Below the pieces are notes generated by a model that did not search any database, was not told the origin of the DNA, and saw only the letters and a program-made list of their open reading frames with translations. From Planctomycetaceae bacterium (GTDB taxonomy: Bacteria; Planctomycetota; Phycisphaerae; Phycisphaerales; SM1A02), in NCBI GenBank assembly GCA_002737585.1, contig NSIA01000106.1, forward strand, positions 1-7,151: a stretch of DNA of 7,151 bases. The letters run 5' to 3'. Below are positions 1 through 6,173 of the stretch, piece by piece; position 1 is the first letter of the stretch; each line of letters starts with the position of its first letter. The position numbers and the translations under genes are program-made.

Positions 1-1
1 C

Positions 2-1684
2 GCCACGCCTGCCGACGTCCACAGCGCGGCCGTGGTGCTGCGTATGCGTGGACGCATCGTTGGAATTGGGCACGATGCAGGCGATACCAACAAGACCGGC
101 ATTGTGGACCGCGCCCTGCGCTCCGCGCTTGATGCAGCGCGTGCGCGGCGCACATCGCAGCCAACCACTGCAAACGAGAATGATTCCATCGGGACACTCG
201 TCACGCTTGAACTTGAACTTGCAGGTGCACGCGAACCGTTGATCGGTCGCACCTTTGAGGAAGTTGCGCGCAGCATTGAGCCCGGCGAGTGCGGCCTGCA
301 ACTCACCGACGCTACGCGCACGGCCTATGAACCAGCATCGCAACTCTTGGCGCGGCGTATGGCCTCGCCCGTCTCGCGCGCGGTGCTCGCCATGGTCACT
401 GAACTTGGTCTACCGCCACGAGATCTTCCTGATCTGCAAGCGCTTGGTGGAAACACCGCGATGTACGCATCACGGTCCATTCGCCTAGCGCAACATGATC
501 CAGCCAGTAGCCCGTTCACGCTCGCGCGCGTGCTACCTGCCATTTCTACCGCGCCTGCATCACGTGCGGACGCAGTCACTGCATGCGCATCAATCATCGC
601 GCGCCTAGCCGCACAACTTGAAACCGCTCCCGCTGCCGAAGGACTTCCTGCCGATGCGGGCGCGCAAATGGCACGCACTGGATTGCGCGGTGACTACGTG
701 ATTGCCGCCGATCGCTATGAGCCGTTCGCAGCAGGAGCTACCGAGCAAGCGCTGTGCGCGTGGGCACTTGCACGCGCCGCAGCAACCGCAAGCTTTCCGG
801 AAACACTGCGAAATCAGGCTCAATCAGCTGCCATTGCCGTACTCCGCGCATTGATGGATCACGACAACTCCGAGCCTGACCCCGCGTCAGAGCCAGCCGC
901 TGTTGCCTACGCAACACTTGCGATGGCTGAACTTGCTGGCAGCAACGCCACGATCGATGCGCCATTTGCAGCATCAATGACCACCGCACTCGGCCGCCTG
1001 CTGGCACCTGCCACCCTTGCCACGTTGCGCCCGCACGTGCAAGCCGCTGTGCTTGATGCCGCTGCAGCACTTCATGCAATGCGGACTCCCGTCGTTCCAG
1101 AAAAGGACCTCATCGCTGCGTTGGATGCCGCGTGGAAATCGATCGACCCCGCAGAACTTCCGATCGTGGCACCCTTTCTCATCGATGCAGAAGCTCGTTG
1201 CGCGCCCGACACATGGGAACAGCGCATGACCGCTCATCGAAGCACACTTGAAGCCGCGCGAACGGTCCTTCTTGGAACGCAAGTGCAAGCCGACAGTTCC
1301 GATCGCCCCACTTCGCTCCTTGATATGCCGGGCGCGTATCCGATGTCCGGCTCAAGCGCCGGGCGAATTTCTGCGCAGTCCACGCGGCCACAATTCTTCA
1401 TGGCAATGGTCGCTGGACTTCCCGCCACACGATCGCCAGCACGCGATGCGGAAGACAGCAACACACTCGCACTGGCCATTCGGTTTGTGCAGCAATTGCA
1501 GGCTCCACTAACGATCGCCTACTGCGCGCCCGCACCGGAACGCGCTCGCGGGGGCGTGCTCGCTTCGCCGGCGGACGCTTCGCAACCAGCGGCGGCGCAG
1601 GCATTCGCCATCTTGGCGCTTACGGAGTCTGAGCGTGCCTTGGCGCGTTTGGCGTTGCCGGCTGATCCCGTTCGTGGGAAATGA
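2..1684 (+). CDS. Large protein with AMMECR1-like N-terminal region and helical (alpha/alpha toroid-like) C-terminal region, 5' partial
   Basis: The frame is open to the left edge, so the true start lies upstream; 560 residues are visible, ending at TGA 1682-1684. Residues about 8-170 follow the layout of AMMECR1 domains: a beta strand ending in VVLRMRGRIVGIG, a helix (DRALRSALDAARARR), a strand (TLVTLELELAG), then EPGECGL and an R-x-A-x-x-PA segment before a helical end. The family's hallmark GCIG is replaced by VGIG, so any active or binding site may be lost. From about residue 190 on the protein is Ala-rich amphipathic helices, including LRGDYVIAADRYEPFAAG, and it ends with RFVQQLQAPL, RGGVLASPADAS and AAQAFAILALTESE. 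These resemble the repeated helices of alpha/alpha toroid proteins (terpene cyclase or epimerase-like folds). Both assignments come from pattern recognition by eye and are inference. No catalytic motif such as DxDD is visible. Biochemical role unknown. Gene reality is highly confident; the fold calls are moderate. Confidence 0.85.
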   Translation, partial: ATPADVHSAAVVLRMRGRIVGIGHDAGDTNKTGIVDRALRSALDAARARRTSQPTTANENDSIGTLVTLELELAGAREPLIGRTFEEVARSIEPGECGLQLTDATRTAYEPASQLLARRMASPVSRAVLAMVTELGLPPRDLPDLQALGGNTAMYASRSIRLAQHDPASSPFTLARVLPAISTAPASRADAVTACASIIARLAAQLETAPAAEGLPADAGAQMARTGLRGDYVIAADRYEPFAAGATEQALCAWALARAAATASFPETLRNQAQSAAIAVLRALMDHDNSEPDPASEPAAVAYATLAMAELAGSNATIDAPFAASMTTALGRLLAPATLATLRPHVQAAVLDAAAALHAMRTPVVPEKDLIAALDAAWKSIDPAELPIVAPFLIDAEARCAPDTWEQRMTAHRSTLEAARTVLLGTQVQADSSDRPTSLLDMPGAYPMSGSSAGRISAQSTRPQFFMAMVAGLPATRSPARDAEDSNTLALAIRFVQQLQAPLTIAYCAPAPERARGGVLASPADASQPAAAQAFAILALTESERALARLALPADPVRGK

Positions 1685-1718
1685 GTGCATTTTGAGCCAA
1701 TCAAGCCGCATCGCTACA

Positions 1719-1740
1719 GATCCGTGGCGATTCTCGGATC
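1719..1740. repeat. Inverted repeat GATCCG / CGGATC
   Basis: GATCCG at 1719-1724 is matched by its perfect complement CGGATC at 1735-1740, with a 10-base spacer. It could be a dyad operator or a small RNA stem. It begins at the end of a weak candidate -10 box. Six-base arms can arise by chance, so a function is only a possibility. Confidence 0.3.
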
Positions 1741-1773
1741 GGAAACCGCAACTGCAACCGTACACTTACCCGG

Positions 1774-1789
1774 CGCGGACGACTCCGCG
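1774..1789 (+). repeat. GC-rich hairpin in the 5' leader (CGCGGA-CGAC-TCCGCG)
   Basis: A perfect 6-bp GC-rich stem with a 4-base loop (CGAC) ends 16 bases before the ribosome binding site of the secreted-protein gene. There is no downstream T run, so it does not look like an intrinsic terminator. It may be a leader stem affecting mRNA stability or translation, or chance in GC-rich DNA. Confidence 0.35.
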
Positions 1790-1805
1790 GTCGCGGTCCT
1801 CGCTT

Positions 1806-1810
1806 GGAGA
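1806..1810 (+). promoter_or_regulatory. Ribosome binding site GGAGA for the secreted protein
   Basis: GGAGA lies 5 bases before ATG 1816 and 8 bases before the adjacent ATG 1819. It overlaps the in-frame TTG at 1804, which rules that codon out as the start and places initiation at the ATG-ATG pair. Confidence 0.65.
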
Positions 1811-1815
1811 TCTTC

Positions 1816-2898
1816 ATGATGCGCATTCAGACCACTCTCAGTGCCGTGCTTGGGCTCGCCACACTTGTGGCGGTCGCTCCTGCTTCCGGTCAGAATCTCT
1901 CGGAGCGCATCAATACCGTGCTTGAGCAGCGCGCCACCAAACAGGCAACTGCCAAGGGACCGATCCTTCGTGCGCTGCTGACCACCAGCATCAGTGTGAA
2001 GTTTGAAGACACCAAGGCGAAGGAAGCGTTTGCTTATTTCAAACAACTGATCGGCGTGGAAATGGTGGTGCGCTGGTCTGATGATCCAGGCGCGGGCGAC
2101 GGACTCGATCCCGAAGCTCGCCTGACGTTTGAGATGAACAGCGCGCAAGCGCTCGTGGTCCTCGAACGCATGATTGACATGTCGACCACCGAGCCCGCCA
2201 CGTGGCAACTGCGCCAGGGCTACCTGGAAGTGGGAACGAAGTCGCGACTCAATGCGCGCGGCTCGCAAGAGACCCGCATCTATCCGATTCGAGACCTGCT
2301 GTTCGAAGCCCCAAACTTTGACAATGCACCCGAGTTCAACCTGAGCCAATCAGTGCAAACTGGCGGCGGTGGTGGTGGCGGCGGCGGTGGTGGAGGCGGC
2401 GGCGGCGGCGTTCCGTTCGGTACGCCCGGCGAATCACCAGCGCGCCGAGCTCCTGAAGAGAAGGCCGACCAACTCATCGAACTCATCAAGTCGCTGGTCG
2501 AGCCCGATGTGTGGCTGGACGACAGCGTTGCATCCATTCGTTACTACGACGGTTCGATCATCGTCCGCGCGCCGGACTACGTGCAGCGGCAGGTGGCTGG
2601 ATACGGATCCCTGCCCGCGGAAGCACCGAAGCGCACGGGTGGTCGATACGTTGATATGACTGCTCCGATCGGCGTGTCCAAGGTCACTGGCTTTGGAACA
2701 TCCACCGTCACCGGCTCAGCGGGCGGCGGCAGCACTGGAACCACCGGCGGCGCTGGTGGACGCGGCGGCGCAGGCACGGGTGCGGGCGGCGGCTCATTCA
2801 GTCCGTCAGGCGGCGCACCCACTGGACCAGGCGGAAGCGGTACGAAAGGCAGCACGCCCCCGCCTGCAACGACACCTGGTACCGGCGCGAAACCGTGA
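1816..2898 (+). CDS. Exported protein with secretin-N (STN)-like segments, polyglycine linker and Gly/Ser/Pro-rich tail
   Basis: It has 360 residues counted from ATG 1816; ATG 1819 is an equally possible start. Residues 1-26 form a signal peptide: Arg, then a hydrophobic TLSAVLGLATLVAVAPA core, with likely cleavage near ASG-QN. Residues about 55-160 match the short secretin/TonB N-terminal pattern: SISVKFEDTKAKEAFAYFKQLIGVEMVV, a strand TFEMNSAQALVVLERMI, and then a strand-turn-strand ending YPIRDLLF. A run of 16 glycines (residues 183-198) links this to a second motif at about 218-262 (LIELIKSLVEPDVWLDDSVA, IRYYDGSIIVRAPDYVQRQV), a form seen in secretin-related planctomycete proteins. The last 70 or so residues are Gly/Ser/Thr/Pro-rich and probably disordered. 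There is no secretin beta-barrel domain, so it is not a pore by itself. It probably acts in the periplasm or at the surface as a binding or scaffold protein; its partner is unknown. Its stop overlaps the MFS start by four bases. Confidence 0.85.
   Translation: MMRIQTTLSAVLGLATLVAVAPASGQNLSERINTVLEQRATKQATAKGPILRALLTTSISVKFEDTKAKEAFAYFKQLIGVEMVVRWSDDPGAGDGLDPEARLTFEMNSAQALVVLERMIDMSTTEPATWQLRQGYLEVGTKSRLNARGSQETRIYPIRDLLFEAPNFDNAPEFNLSQSVQTGGGGGGGGGGGGGGGGVPFGTPGESPARRAPEEKADQLIELIKSLVEPDVWLDDSVASIRYYDGSIIVRAPDYVQRQVAGYGSLPAEAPKRTGGRYVDMTAPIGVSKVTGFGTSTVTGSAGGGSTGTTGGAGGRGGAGTGAGGGSFSPSGGAPTGPGGSGTKGSTPPPATTPGTGAKP
2362..2409 (+). repeat. (GGN)16 polyglycine-encoding trinucleotide tract
   Basis: Sixteen consecutive glycine codons, a mix of GGC and GGT with a single GGA, give a near-perfect triplet repeat. 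The third-base variation makes slippage less likely than in a pure repeat. Any length change in units of three would keep the reading frame and only alter the length of the linker between the two secretin-like segments. Confidence 0.9.
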
Positions 2899-4307
2899 CG
2901 GGACGCGTTCGCGCACACGACCATCGCACCATTCGATCTGACCTCCGCAACTGCACGGGGGATGGTGTCACCCATGCGTTCATGGTTGGACTGGGCGAAA
3001 CGAACTTTCCACTCTTTGCACTCGCGCTCGGAAAGGGCGACGCCGTTGCCGGCCTGGTCTCCACCGTGCCACAGTTGGTGGGCGCGGTGCTGCAAACGTG
3101 TGCGCCATGGGGCATCGAACGCATGGGATCGCCGCGCCGCTGGATCATGTTGTGCGCCACCATCCAATGCGTGAGTTTCATTCCGATGGTGGTGGCGGCC
3201 ATGCTGGGGGTCATGCCAACTTGGATGCTCTTTGCAGTGGCAAGCATTTACTGGGCAGTGAATTTAGGGGCAGCACCCGCGTGGAACACGTGGGTTGGTG
3301 CACTCTTCCCACGACGGATTCGCGTGCGGTACTTCGGGTGGCGGTCACGCATCTACCAAATCTCCATCATGGGATCGTTGCTGGTGGGCGGACTGGTGCT
3401 GATGCTTGGTGACCCTGGTCGTGCGCAGCGGTTGTTAGGTATTGACATGGGTATCGACCTGGGATTGATGGCTGCCTTCGCCACTGTGTTTGGTCTTGCT
3501 GGCCTGTGCCGCTTGTGGAGCGTGCTGTTTCTCAACCGCCAAGGCGAAGCGCCCGGACTCAATCTCAAGAATCATCGCCGGGTTGGCTGGATCGATTTCG
3601 CGCAGCGCGTTCGCGGTGGCGCGGATGGGCGACTCCTCGGCGCAGTGGTGTTGATGACCGTCGCCGTGCAGATTGCGCAGCCGTTCTACACCCCGTATAT
3701 GAGCCGACAACTTGGCTTGAGCGACGCCGCTGTGTTGGCAATGATCGCCGCAAGCTTTGCAGCAAAGAGCATGACCGCTCCACTGTGGGGGCGCATTGCA
3801 CAGAAGCACGGCGCGCGAAGACTCTTCGTATGGGGCGCATTAGGAATTGTGCCGCTCAGCGCGTTGTGGCTGGTGAATGATTCATTCTGGTACTTACTGG
3901 GTTTGCAAGCGCTCACCGGCGCCATGTTCGGCGCGTATGAGTTAGGTTTCTTCTTCTTGGCACTCGAATCAATCCGCGAAGAAGAACGCACCAGCATGTT
4001 GGCGCTCTTCATGCTCTTCAATAGCTTTGCCGCTGCAGCCGGCAGCATGATTGGTTCAATCGCGCTGACTGGCATGGGATCGCTGGAAGCCGTCGGCATG
4101 ATGGGCGGCGCGTACGTCGCCATCTTTGCCATGAGCGCTGGATGCCGGGCCTTGGCATTCTTTGCGTGCACCACGGTGCGGGAAGAAGTGGCGCACGCCG
4201 TGCCGATTGCTATGCAGACATTGTCATTGCGCCCATCGGCAGGTAGTTTTGATGTACCCGAGCCAGCGTCAATTGAAGAAGCAGAATCGATGGGAACTAC
4301 GCGATGA
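2895..4307 (+). CDS. MFS transporter (12 predicted transmembrane helices)
   Basis: This is a 470-residue inner-membrane transporter, a normal length for the family. About 12 hydrophobic helices can be placed near residues 25-43, 50-70, 83-103, 108-128, 152-172, 187-210, 247-267, 277-297, 309-327, 330-357, 366-390 and 400-425. A long cytoplasmic loop (211-246) separates the two six-helix halves. Remnants of MFS motif A are visible after helix 2 (GIERMGSPRR, Glu75 in place of the usual Asp) and after helix 8 (GRIAQKHGARR, Gln303 in place of Asp). The GTG start at 2895 overlaps the preceding TGA as GTGA. The next in-frame ATG (2982) would cut into helix 1 and lose the RSDLRNCTGDG leader, so GTG is preferred. 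No Shine-Dalgarno sequence is evident, which fits translational coupling. Substrate unknown; the hydrophilic C-terminal 40 residues are acidic. The MFS call is firm, the substrate is not. Confidence 0.88.
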   Translation: MTGRVRAHDHRTIRSDLRNCTGDGVTHAFMVGLGETNFPLFALALGKGDAVAGLVSTVPQLVGAVLQTCAPWGIERMGSPRRWIMLCATIQCVSFIPMVVAAMLGVMPTWMLFAVASIYWAVNLGAAPAWNTWVGALFPRRIRVRYFGWRSRIYQISIMGSLLVGGLVLMLGDPGRAQRLLGIDMGIDLGLMAAFATVFGLAGLCRLWSVLFLNRQGEAPGLNLKNHRRVGWIDFAQRVRGGADGRLLGAVVLMTVAVQIAQPFYTPYMSRQLGLSDAAVLAMIAASFAAKSMTAPLWGRIAQKHGARRLFVWGALGIVPLSALWLVNDSFWYLLGLQALTGAMFGAYELGFFFLALESIREEERTSMLALFMLFNSFAAAAGSMIGSIALTGMGSLEAVGMMGGAYVAIFAMSAGCRALAFFACTTVREEVAHAVPIAMQTLSLRPSAGSFDVPEPASIEEAESMGTTR

Positions 4308-4309
4308 GG
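4306..4309 (+). promoter_or_regulatory. Ribosome binding site GAGG for the glycosyltransferase
   Basis: GAGG overlaps the MFS stop codon (TGA 4305-4307) and sits 7 bases before ATG 4317. This supports 4317 as the start and suggests coupled translation. Confidence 0.55.
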
Positions 4310-4316
4310 CCGCACT

Positions 4317-5765
4317 ATGCCTGACGCGCCTGCAGAAATAATTTCGCGTCGGTTTGTCATAGCCATAACCGCGGCGGTGCTTCTGGCAGCCGCAGTGCGC
4401 GCGCCGTTTCTGACCGACGGTCTGTGGTACGACGAAATCGCCGCATTCCTTGGGTACTCAATCAACGGGCCATGGGGCGCGGTGTCCACCTACTACACGC
4501 AGTCGAACCACGTGCTGCATTCATTACTCGCGTGGGGATCGGGTGCGGCGCTTGGAGTCGATGAAGTCACCGTGCGACTACCGAGTTTCCTTGTGGGACT
4601 TGGCGCCGTGCTCGCCGTAGCGTGGCTGGCCATGATCGCCCTGGGGCGCGATGCTCAGGGCGTACGTCTCGCGGTGACGGCTGCGTTCATGACCGCGCTC
4701 ATGCCGATCGCGGTTCTACCCGCCACCGAGGCTCGCGGGTATTCGTTGATGACGCTCTTCTCCGCACTGATGACGGCTGCATTTCTACGCGCGCTCCGCA
4801 GCCCAACACGGACCGCGTGGCTGATCTACGCCGCGGCGTGTGCCCTGGGAATCTGGGCGCATTTGGTAACGATGTGTGTTCCAGCATTTCATGCGGCGTG
4901 GTGCGTGGTGGTGCTACTGCGCGGCGCGCCATCCACGCCCGGCGGAACGCCGCCCAAGGCCGCGCGTGCTGGTCTGATGGCGATCGGCATGGCCGCGCTG
5001 CTCACGCTGTTGATCTACGCGCCAATTCTTCCTGCCATGTTTGCCATTCGAAATGAGTTCCGTGCGCTCGATGGCAATGAGCCAACGCTGCTTGGTATCG
5101 AAGGGTTGATGATGCTTCTGTCCATCGGCGGCTCATGGAATGCGTGGGCTTCGCTGACGGCGCTACCCTTGGTACTTGCTGGAATCGCAGCGGCAACGCG
5201 TGATGCTCGGTTGCGCACTGCCCTCCTACTTTCGTTGGGGGGCGCCGTTGTAGCGCTGGCGTTCCCACTCTTTCTTGGCAGTTGGCTGTACGCACGCTTC
5301 CTGGCATTCACCATTCCCGGTATCGCCCTGTTGTTAGCGGCTGGACTGTTGGAAATCAATGATCGAAAGCCGATCGCTGCGCGAATGGTGGCATTGGTCG
5401 TCGCCAGCGCCTGGATCGCATCACTGGCAACACTCGGCCCGCGCCAGCAGATTCGCGAGGCGGTCATGTATGTCGCCAGCCACCGATCGCCCACCGAGGG
5501 CGCGTTCGCTGTTGGGCTTCCTGACGATGTGCATCAGTGGTATGCCGTGCCGCTGCGTGTTGATATGCCCGGAAGCGGTCCGTATGGATCCGCACTTGAG
5601 CAACATCTGCGTGACCCGGCTGCTGCGTGGGCTGTGCTTCTTTATCCACGCACACTGACTGCTGCCGCGGAACAACTGCGGGCCGCGGGATTTGTGGAGG
5701 AAGCCCGATTCCCGGGGTGGATCGATGCTGGCGGTGGGGAGATCATCGTGCTGCGCCGCAGATAG
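4317..5765 (+). CDS. GT-C family membrane glycosyltransferase (GT39/ArnT-PMT-like)
   Basis: This 482-residue polytopic membrane protein is likely to transfer a sugar from a polyprenyl-phosphate donor on the periplasmic side of the inner membrane. The first helix (about 12-30) is followed by RAPFLTDGLWYDE, where Asp39-Glu40 sit in the first outer loop, as expected for the acidic catalytic site of GT-C enzymes. SNHVLHSLLAW (63-73) and TEARGYSL (137-144) are further motifs typical of GT39-like proteins. About ten more hydrophobic helices follow to residue about 372, including a YARF segment at 325-328. The last 110 residues are a soluble domain (HQWYAVPLRVDMPG, then LLYPRTLTAAAEQLRAAGF and a strand-rich end), probably periplasmic. 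The start is set by GAGG 7 bases upstream, and the gene lies 9 bases after the MFS gene. Sugar and acceptor (protein, lipid or glycan) cannot be told from the sequence. Confidence 0.85.
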   Translation: MPDAPAEIISRRFVIAITAAVLLAAAVRAPFLTDGLWYDEIAAFLGYSINGPWGAVSTYYTQSNHVLHSLLAWGSGAALGVDEVTVRLPSFLVGLGAVLAVAWLAMIALGRDAQGVRLAVTAAFMTALMPIAVLPATEARGYSLMTLFSALMTAAFLRALRSPTRTAWLIYAAACALGIWAHLVTMCVPAFHAAWCVVVLLRGAPSTPGGTPPKAARAGLMAIGMAALLTLLIYAPILPAMFAIRNEFRALDGNEPTLLGIEGLMMLLSIGGSWNAWASLTALPLVLAGIAAATRDARLRTALLLSLGGAVVALAFPLFLGSWLYARFLAFTIPGIALLLAAGLLEINDRKPIAARMVALVVASAWIASLATLGPRQQIREAVMYVASHRSPTEGAFAVGLPDDVHQWYAVPLRVDMPGSGPYGSALEQHLRDPAAAWAVLLYPRTLTAAAEQLRAAGFVEEARFPGWIDAGGGEIIVLRRR

Positions 5766-5776
5766 CATCGTCCGCC

Positions 5777-6082
5777 ATGCCTGGCACCTTTGAGATCATC
5801 TCCGAACGCGAAGAACCCACGGGGTGGCGCTTCGATGTGCAGGACATTCGTGCAGACGGATCGCTCGCGGGCGTTTCACTGACGCTGTCATGGGCTGATT
5901 ACGACTACTTCTGCCCAGACGGTTCGGTTGCACCGGAAAGCGTGGCACGTGCGGTGCTTGAAGTGGCCAGCGCGCTCTGGCCACAGGGAATGCCGGCTCG
6001 ACTTGATGCCAGCACCCCGCGACGGATGGCACCCGATGCCGATCAGCGGATCACGGAACGCGTTGATATGCGGTCCATGTGA
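5777..6082 (+). CDS. Small protein of unknown function (101 aa)
   Basis: I do not recognise a named family. ATG 5777 is chosen because it lies 11 bases after the glycosyltransferase stop; extending the frame further upstream would overlap that gene. There is no clear Shine-Dalgarno sequence. The protein is soluble, with no signal peptide or membrane segment. It appears to have a beta-strand-rich N-terminal half (FEIISEREEPTGWRFDVQDI, SLTLSWADYDYF), then a helix (PESVARAVLEVASALW) and a basic/acidic C-terminal segment (ARLDASTPRRMAPDADQRI). The block LSWADYDYFCPDG followed by a helix and D-A-S-x-x-R-R is the kind of compact aromatic pattern expected of a conserved small domain. Position at the end of the run suggests co-transcription. 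The last codons run into an 18-bp tandem duplication (see repeat), so the C-terminus may vary between strains. The coding call is good, the function unknown. Confidence 0.75.
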   Translation: MPGTFEIISEREEPTGWRFDVQDIRADGSLAGVSLTLSWADYDYFCPDGSVAPESVARAVLEVASALWPQGMPARLDASTPRRMAPDADQRITERVDMRSM

Positions 6083-6111
6083 CAGGCTGGTGACATGTGA
6101 CAAGCTGGTGA
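6076..6111. repeat. 18-bp tandem duplication across the stop codon
   Basis: The unit CATGTGACAGGCTGGTGA (6076-6093) is followed directly by CATGTGACAAGCTGGTGA (6094-6111), 17 of 18 bases identical, and the pattern continues for two more bases (CA). The first unit holds the TGA stop of the small gene (6080-6082). Because 18 is a multiple of three, the second copy repeats the same stop in the same frame. A shorter echo, GGCTGGTG, recurs at 6147-6154. Confidence 0.9.
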
Positions 6112-6173
6112 CAAGCGAGTGAGCGGCTAGCGAGAAGCCCGTCATCGGCTGGTGTTTCTGCGGCGTCACCTAC
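6083..6173. other. Convergent intergenic gap
   Basis: This is the 91-base gap between two genes that face each other. It holds the second copy of the 18-bp duplication and short direct echoes. GGTGAC (6107-6112) could pair with GTCACC (6165-6170) around a 52-base loop, and AGCC/GGCT (6136-6139/6147-6150) form only a 4-bp stem. There is no GC-rich stem followed by a T run on either strand, so a recognisable bidirectional terminator is absent. Confidence 0.5.

Larger units (their letters stand above)
1685..1815. other. Intergenic region upstream of the four-gene run
   Basis: This 131-base gap is the longest non-coding stretch in the window. It separates the large helical gene from the four-gene run and is the natural place for that run's promoter. 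Two weak candidates can be seen. TTGAGC at 1692-1697 is followed after 17 bases by TACAGA (1715-1720), and TACACT at 1761-1766 looks like a -10 box without a good -35. Neither is convincing, and planctomycete promoters are poorly matched by the E. coli consensus. Two short inverted repeats (listed separately) lie here. Neither is followed by a T run, so no intrinsic terminator for the upstream gene can be claimed. Confidence 0.4.

Noticed and set aside
1804..1815. TTG at 1804 as start of the secreted protein
   Set aside because: The codon overlaps the GGAGA ribosome site, and the ATG pair at 1816/1819 has proper spacing and gives a cleaner signal peptide.
1714..2349. 211-codon open frame on the - strand over the leader and the first half of the secreted-protein gene
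   Set aside because: The opposite strand has a signal peptide, a ribosome site and family motifs, while this frame has none.
2577..3167. 196-codon open frame on the - strand, proline-rich
   Set aside because: Its proline runs are the reverse reading of the glycine-rich tail of the secreted protein; it is a shadow frame.
4304..4324. Six-codon ATG...TGA mini-frame between the MFS stop and the glycosyltransferase start
   Set aside because: It overlaps the ATGA at the MFS stop and could in principle be a coupling peptide, but it is too short to support and is easily due to chance.
3686..4489. 267-codon open frame on the - strand across the MFS and glycosyltransferase genes
   Set aside because: It spans two well-supported genes in antisense, and its composition (Ser/Ala/Pro/Met-rich, no motifs) is what reverse reading of hydrophobic codons gives.
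6107..6170. Possible terminator from GGTGAC pairing with GTCACC
   Set aside because: The arms are six bases around a 52-base loop, with no T run and only a 4-bp inner stem.
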